Source of the DNA: Deltaproteobacteria bacterium
Lineage (GTDB): Bacteria > Desulfobacterota_D > UBA1144 > Nemesobacterales > N074bin48
Assembly (NCBI GenBank): GCA_004356685.1
Contig: SMWS01000090.1
Location: 1-9,346, forward strand
Direction: 5' to 3'
DNA: 9,346 bases
The translations under genes and the position numbers were made by a program. A model generated the notes under the pieces. It saw only the letters and a program-made list of their open reading frames with translations, searched no databases and had not been told where the DNA came from. Positions 7,353 through 9,346 of this stretch are shown here, in pieces. Each line of letters starts with the position of its first letter. Positions within the stretch are counted from its first letter, which is position 1.

Positions 7353-7358
7353 TTTAAG

Positions 7359-8291
7359 ATGTTTAAGATACTGATAATTATTTTAGTGTTATTTAGTGCA
7401 AACATTAAATCCTACGGGGCGCAGGAAAAAGAGTGTAAGGAGTACAAAGAAATCAGCGGATCAAATTACTGGCATTGGCAGGCTTATCCTGGTGTTAAAA
7501 ATTTTGAGGACAAAGATAATATACGTACGGGACGATCAAAACACAGTCCATCGAACATATGCTTTACTGTTGATCTGCACGAAGTAAACGATCCGCTAAA
7601 CAGACTGATAGGATACAAGATTGCGGTGAGCGAACTTTTTAATTTGCACGGGGGTTCAATAGAAGTTTTAAAGTTATATAAATGGGAAAAGCGTGAGAAA
7701 AAATATATTACCGCACTCGAACAAAAAATATTAATCTACAAAAGCTTAATAAGATCTTTAGTAGGAACAGATATTACAATCGATGATCAGGGTGAAAAGT
7801 GGTGGCATGAAAATAAGGATTATATGAACCTCTCAGAGGATAAGCAGAAGCTGTTTTTAGACGCCGTTGCAAAGAAGCGGAAAAAGCCGATACACGAGAC
7901 CAATCCAGAGCGCGAAATATCAGCTGAAGACTTTTGGATTTATAGTGTAAGCCCTGCCTATGAACAAACAAAGATTACTGATAAATATATCCATGGCAGT
8001 GTGATGACAGAGCTCTCCCCTTATAAATTCCGTGTGCAGAAATCAAAATTAAACGATCGTAAGACTAAGGAAAATGTGTATAAATCTATATTGGAAAATG
8101 AGATAATGTATTTTAAAAATGTGCGTGAATCAAAAGAGCTTAGCTACCTGAAGTATGCAACCGCTCGGCTAAAGAATGTAACGGGTCTGAATTATACAGA
8201 CAGCCAGACATGGATAAACTGGTGGGATAAAAATAAAGACAAGCTGGTCTTGAGCAAAGACGGGACTGTGTTGGTAGTGGGCAATCCCTGA
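7359..8291 (+). CDS. Exported protein of unknown function with duplicated WW-x2-NKD motif
   Basis: I do not recognise this 310-residue protein. It begins MFKILIIILVLFSANIKSYGA, a typical signal peptide with a likely cut after Ala21, so it should be periplasmic or secreted. Two segments align without gaps at a spacing of exactly 140 residues: 133-162 (SLVGTDI...KWWHENKDYMNLSED) and 273-302 (NVTGLNY...NWWDKNKDKLVLSKD). They share Gly, Thr, WW, NKD, LS and Asp. The pattern resembles the TG-x(n)-W-x2-WW-x2-N motif seen after some HEAT-like helical repeats, an association from memory. The rest is lysine-rich. The ATG at 7359 has no Shine-Dalgarno but sits 6 nt after a -10 box, so it is probably leaderless. 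Confidence 0.8.
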   Translation: MFKILIIILVLFSANIKSYGAQEKECKEYKEISGSNYWHWQAYPGVKNFEDKDNIRTGRSKHSPSNICFTVDLHEVNDPLNRLIGYKIAVSELFNLHGGSIEVLKLYKWEKREKKYITALEQKILIYKSLIRSLVGTDITIDDQGEKWWHENKDYMNLSEDKQKLFLDAVAKKRKKPIHETNPEREISAEDFWIYSVSPAYEQTKITDKYIHGSVMTELSPYKFRVQKSKLNDRKTKENVYKSILENEIMYFKNVRESKELSYLKYATARLKNVTGLNYTDSQTWINWWDKNKDKLVLSKDGTVLVVGNP

Positions 8292-8297
8292 TCCTCC

Positions 8298-8325
8298 TTG
8301 CCATGACCCCGTGATGGGTTATTAT
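8298..8325 (+). promoter_or_regulatory. Sigma-70-like promoter for a leaderless gene (copy B)
   Basis: TTGCCA (8298-8303), a 16 bp spacer and TATTAT (8320-8325) lie 6 nt before the ATG at 8332. The spacer holds a hairpin of different sequence, ACCC-CGTGAT-GGGT (8306-8319), at the same place as in copy A. The hairpin followed by a T-rich run could also act as a terminator of the preceding gene, so a promoter is the preferred but unproven reading. Confidence 0.55.
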
Positions 8326-8331
8326 TTTTCT

Positions 8332-8778
8332 ATGATAAAAAAACTAACATTACTAATAATGATCGTTTCATTTCCTCTAAATTTATACTCAAAAGAGCTG
8401 CGGCATTTTAATCCAGATATTTTCGGGAAATCAGTAGATGAACCTGTGACTTTGTTACTGCTGGGTGAAACAAAGGAAGCACTTTTACCAGTTAGGGTTT
8501 TAACCGACGTGGACAAAAAGGGAATCATTATAGGAGCCTCGGTTTATTATCCTTATGATATGACATTTGAGCAGGCGCGCGCTTCGCTCAATAAACTGTA
8601 CGGCAGATATGCAGTTGAGAAATTTAAAGAGAACCCAGAAATGGGACTGTGGCGAAATGAAGATGAAGGTTATATTATACAAATGGTGATCTACCTTGAA
8701 GGTATCGAGCAGTATATACATATTATTTACTGGCCGCTCTGTAAAAATAATACTCAATGTCCAAAGGAGGATAAATAA
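8332..8778 (+). CDS. Small exported protein of unknown function
   Basis: I do not recognise this 148-residue protein. From the ATG at 8332 it starts MIKKLTLLIMIVSFPLNLYS, a compact signal peptide with a likely cut after Ser20, which predicts export. The GTG at 8311 in the same frame would add seven residues (MMGYYFS) and lie between the -35 and -10 boxes, so it is not preferred. The mature part has a strand-rich look, a conserved-looking MTFEQARASLNKLYGRY helix, and two cysteines near the end (WPLCKNNTQC). The gene starts 40 nt after the preceding one, in the same direction and behind the same promoter-like repeat. Its stop is 1 nt before the next start. Confidence 0.75.
   Translation: MIKKLTLLIMIVSFPLNLYSKELRHFNPDIFGKSVDEPVTLLLLGETKEALLPVRVLTDVDKKGIIIGASVYYPYDMTFEQARASLNKLYGRYAVEKFKENPEMGLWRNEDEGYIIQMVIYLEGIEQYIHIIYWPLCKNNTQCPKEDK
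8763..8770 (+). promoter_or_regulatory. Strong Shine-Dalgarno for a 32-codon ORF
   Basis: AAAGGAGG is a near-perfect ribosome binding site placed 9 nt before the ATG at 8780. It lies within the last codons of the preceding gene. It is the best ribosome site in the window. Confidence 0.75.
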
Positions 8779-8779
8779 C

Positions 8780-8878
8780 ATGAGCAAATATTTCACAACA
8801 TTTCTACTAGTAATATCTATCGGGATGGTTATTAGTGCAGATTCCGCACTAATTATTATTAAAAGTTTGGCTGGCTGA
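8780..8878 (+). CDS. 32-residue signal-peptide-like ORF, probably a truncated gene
   Basis: The product has a basic start (MSK), a hydrophobic core FTTFLLVISIGMVIS and the sequence ADSA, which reads as an export signal, then only nine more residues to a TGA. The strong Shine-Dalgarno and the 1 nt gap from the previous gene support real translation. The lack of any mature domain suggests the 5' end of a secreted-protein gene cut off by a rearrangement. A genuine small hydrophobic peptide is the alternative. Its last 20 bases overlap the 3' end of a minus-strand reading frame, and an 8 bp perfect hairpin lies inside it. Confidence 0.5.
   Translation: MSKYFTTFLLVISIGMVISADSALIIIKSLAG
8831..8853. 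terminator. Perfect 8 bp stem-loop between converging genes
   Basis: ATTAGTGC and GCACTAAT flank the seven-base loop AGATTCC. The stem lies just past the stop of the minus-strand reading frame and within the small plus-strand ORF, where the two transcription directions meet. On the plus strand it is followed by AT-rich TATTATT without a clean T run, so it could be a weak bidirectional terminator. A recombination or protein-binding site is also possible. Confidence 0.4.
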
Positions 8879-9065
8879 TTGGAATGAATTGTGTCTGCGG
8901 TGTTTGTTCTTTTTTCAGGTGGCTGTTAAATATCTGTTCTGTAAGCTCAAACGGCTTCATCATGTTGTGCAGTTTTTCTTCCTGCTGCAGCTTTAGTGTA
9001 AAGCAGTGCAGGCACATGCTGCTCTGATGTCTTACGTCTACGGGGACTATGTGCAGCTCATACAC
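8859..9065 (-). CDS. Unknown 68-residue protein or 3' part of an interrupted gene
   Basis: I do not recognise this protein. From the GTG at 9065 (reverse strand) it reads MYELHIVPVDVRHQS, then a CLHC pair, then a long charged and glutamine-rich part including KLQQEEKLHNMMKPF. It ends at a TAA near 8859. There is no good Shine-Dalgarno; GCGGGG touches the start codon. The frame is the same as that of the upstream minus-strand gene, and only a TGA and four codons lie between them. It may be a separate downstream gene or the end of one longer gene broken by a nonsense change. The well-formed composition supports coding sequence of some kind. Confidence 0.5.
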   Translation of the reverse strand: MYELHIVPVDVRHQSSMCLHCFTLKLQQEEKLHNMMKPFELTEQIFNSHLKKEQTPQTQFIPISQPNF

Positions 9066-9077
9066 CCCGCAAATAAC

Positions 9078-9346
9078 TCATTCCAGTTTCAGCCCGCGCC
9101 CATGCCTGTATTTAGCTATTATTTTGCCCGTGTTTTTATCCTTAATATCCACCCATGGTTTTTTGCCTGCAAGCTGATTAGCCTGCCAGAAAGGTATTAA
9201 CATCAATTCTTTTTGGTTAAGGGGCATATCATTCCACTCATGCGGATCGACGGTTACTAATAAATAATCATTTGACTGATCGATTTCAGTTGCGCCTAAG
9301 AATTTCGTTTGAAGTAAATGTTCAAGGACTTCTTGCGATTGCTTCA
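9078..9346 (-). CDS. C-terminal part of an unknown protein (5' end outside window)
   Basis: An open frame runs in from the right edge (first full codon at 9344) and ends at a TGA (9080-9078), giving 88 codons without a start. It reads in part EVLEHLLQTKFLGATEID, then YLLVTVDPHEWNDMPLNQKE, then KPWVDIKDKNTGKIIAKYRHG. The order V-T-V-D-x2-x-W, a helix, then V-x-I-x-D-x-x-T-G-K-x-x-A looks like a small alpha/beta protein of a kind common among accessory hypothetical proteins. I cannot name the family. The dense, non-repetitive composition and the absence of other stops support coding. Its TGA is in frame with the next minus-strand reading frame. Confidence 0.65.
   Translation of the reverse strand, partial: KQSQEVLEHLLQTKFLGATEIDQSNDYLLVTVDPHEWNDMPLNQKELMLIPFWQANQLAGKKPWVDIKDKNTGKIIAKYRHGRGLKLE

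Noticed and set aside
7291..7358. Integron attC site between the accessory genes
   Set aside because: The inter-gene repeats tempt this reading, but no pair of RYYYAAC and GTTRRRY core sites in the right order flanks an attC-like hairpin; GTTAAGG at 7291 does not fit and has no partner.
7396..7587. 63-codon plus-strand ORF inside the 310-residue gene
   Set aside because: It lies in another frame of a gene with a signal peptide and an internal protein repeat; it has no ribosome site and no recognisable content.
9078..9080. TGA as a selenocysteine codon in the minus-strand gene
   Set aside because: There is no redox motif around it such as CxxU, and I could not see a convincing stem-loop just downstream; a nonsense change or a true gene end is simpler.
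9094..9125. Third copy of the promoter-like repeat at GCTATTATTTT (9115-9125)
   Set aside because: There is no TTGCCA or similar -35 box at the right distance, no plus-strand gene starts 6 nt downstream, and the bases lie inside minus-strand coding sequence.

Overview
The window looks like an AT-rich genome of a Gram-negative (two-membrane) bacterium. This rests on a nearly complete set of type II secretion system (T2SS) inner-membrane and pseudopilus genes. The phylum cannot be fixed from the sequence; an uncultured proteobacterium-like or related diderm lineage is a guess. Two parts with different character meet at a tRNA gene.

Part 1 (1-6762) is one tightly packed plus-strand operon: gspE (5' end outside the window), gspF, gspG, gspH, gspI, gspJ, gspK, then a RavA/MoxR-type AAA+ ATPase that overlaps the end of gspK. 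GspE is the secretion motor ATPase and GspF its membrane platform partner. GspG is the major pseudopilin, and GspH/I/J/K are minor pseudopilins expected to form the pseudopilus tip. GspC/GspD, if present, must lie upstream. GspL and GspM are not in the usual place after gspK; the ATPase occupies that position.

Part 2 (6807-6890) is an intact tRNA-Leu with anticodon CAG and no encoded CCA. After it the sequence becomes accessory in character: a mostly empty AT-rich stretch (6891-7082) and a fragment of a SAM-dependent methyltransferase (7083-7295). Next come two unrecognised proteins with signal peptides (7359-8291 and 8332-8778) and a 32-codon signal-peptide-like ORF behind a strong Shine-Dalgarno (8780-8878). 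At the right edge two unrecognised minus-strand reading frames converge on this group. One runs off the window (9078-9346); the other (8859-9065) is in the same frame, separated from it by a TGA and four codons.

The most notable signal is a 37-38 nt repeat placed immediately before each of the two secreted-protein genes. Each copy contains TTGCCA, a 16-17 bp spacer and TATTAT, then exactly 6 nt and the ATG, with no Shine-Dalgarno. This geometry predicts leaderless mRNAs whose first base is the A of the start codon. The first of these proteins also contains a gap-free internal repeat centred on a WW-x2-NKD motif.
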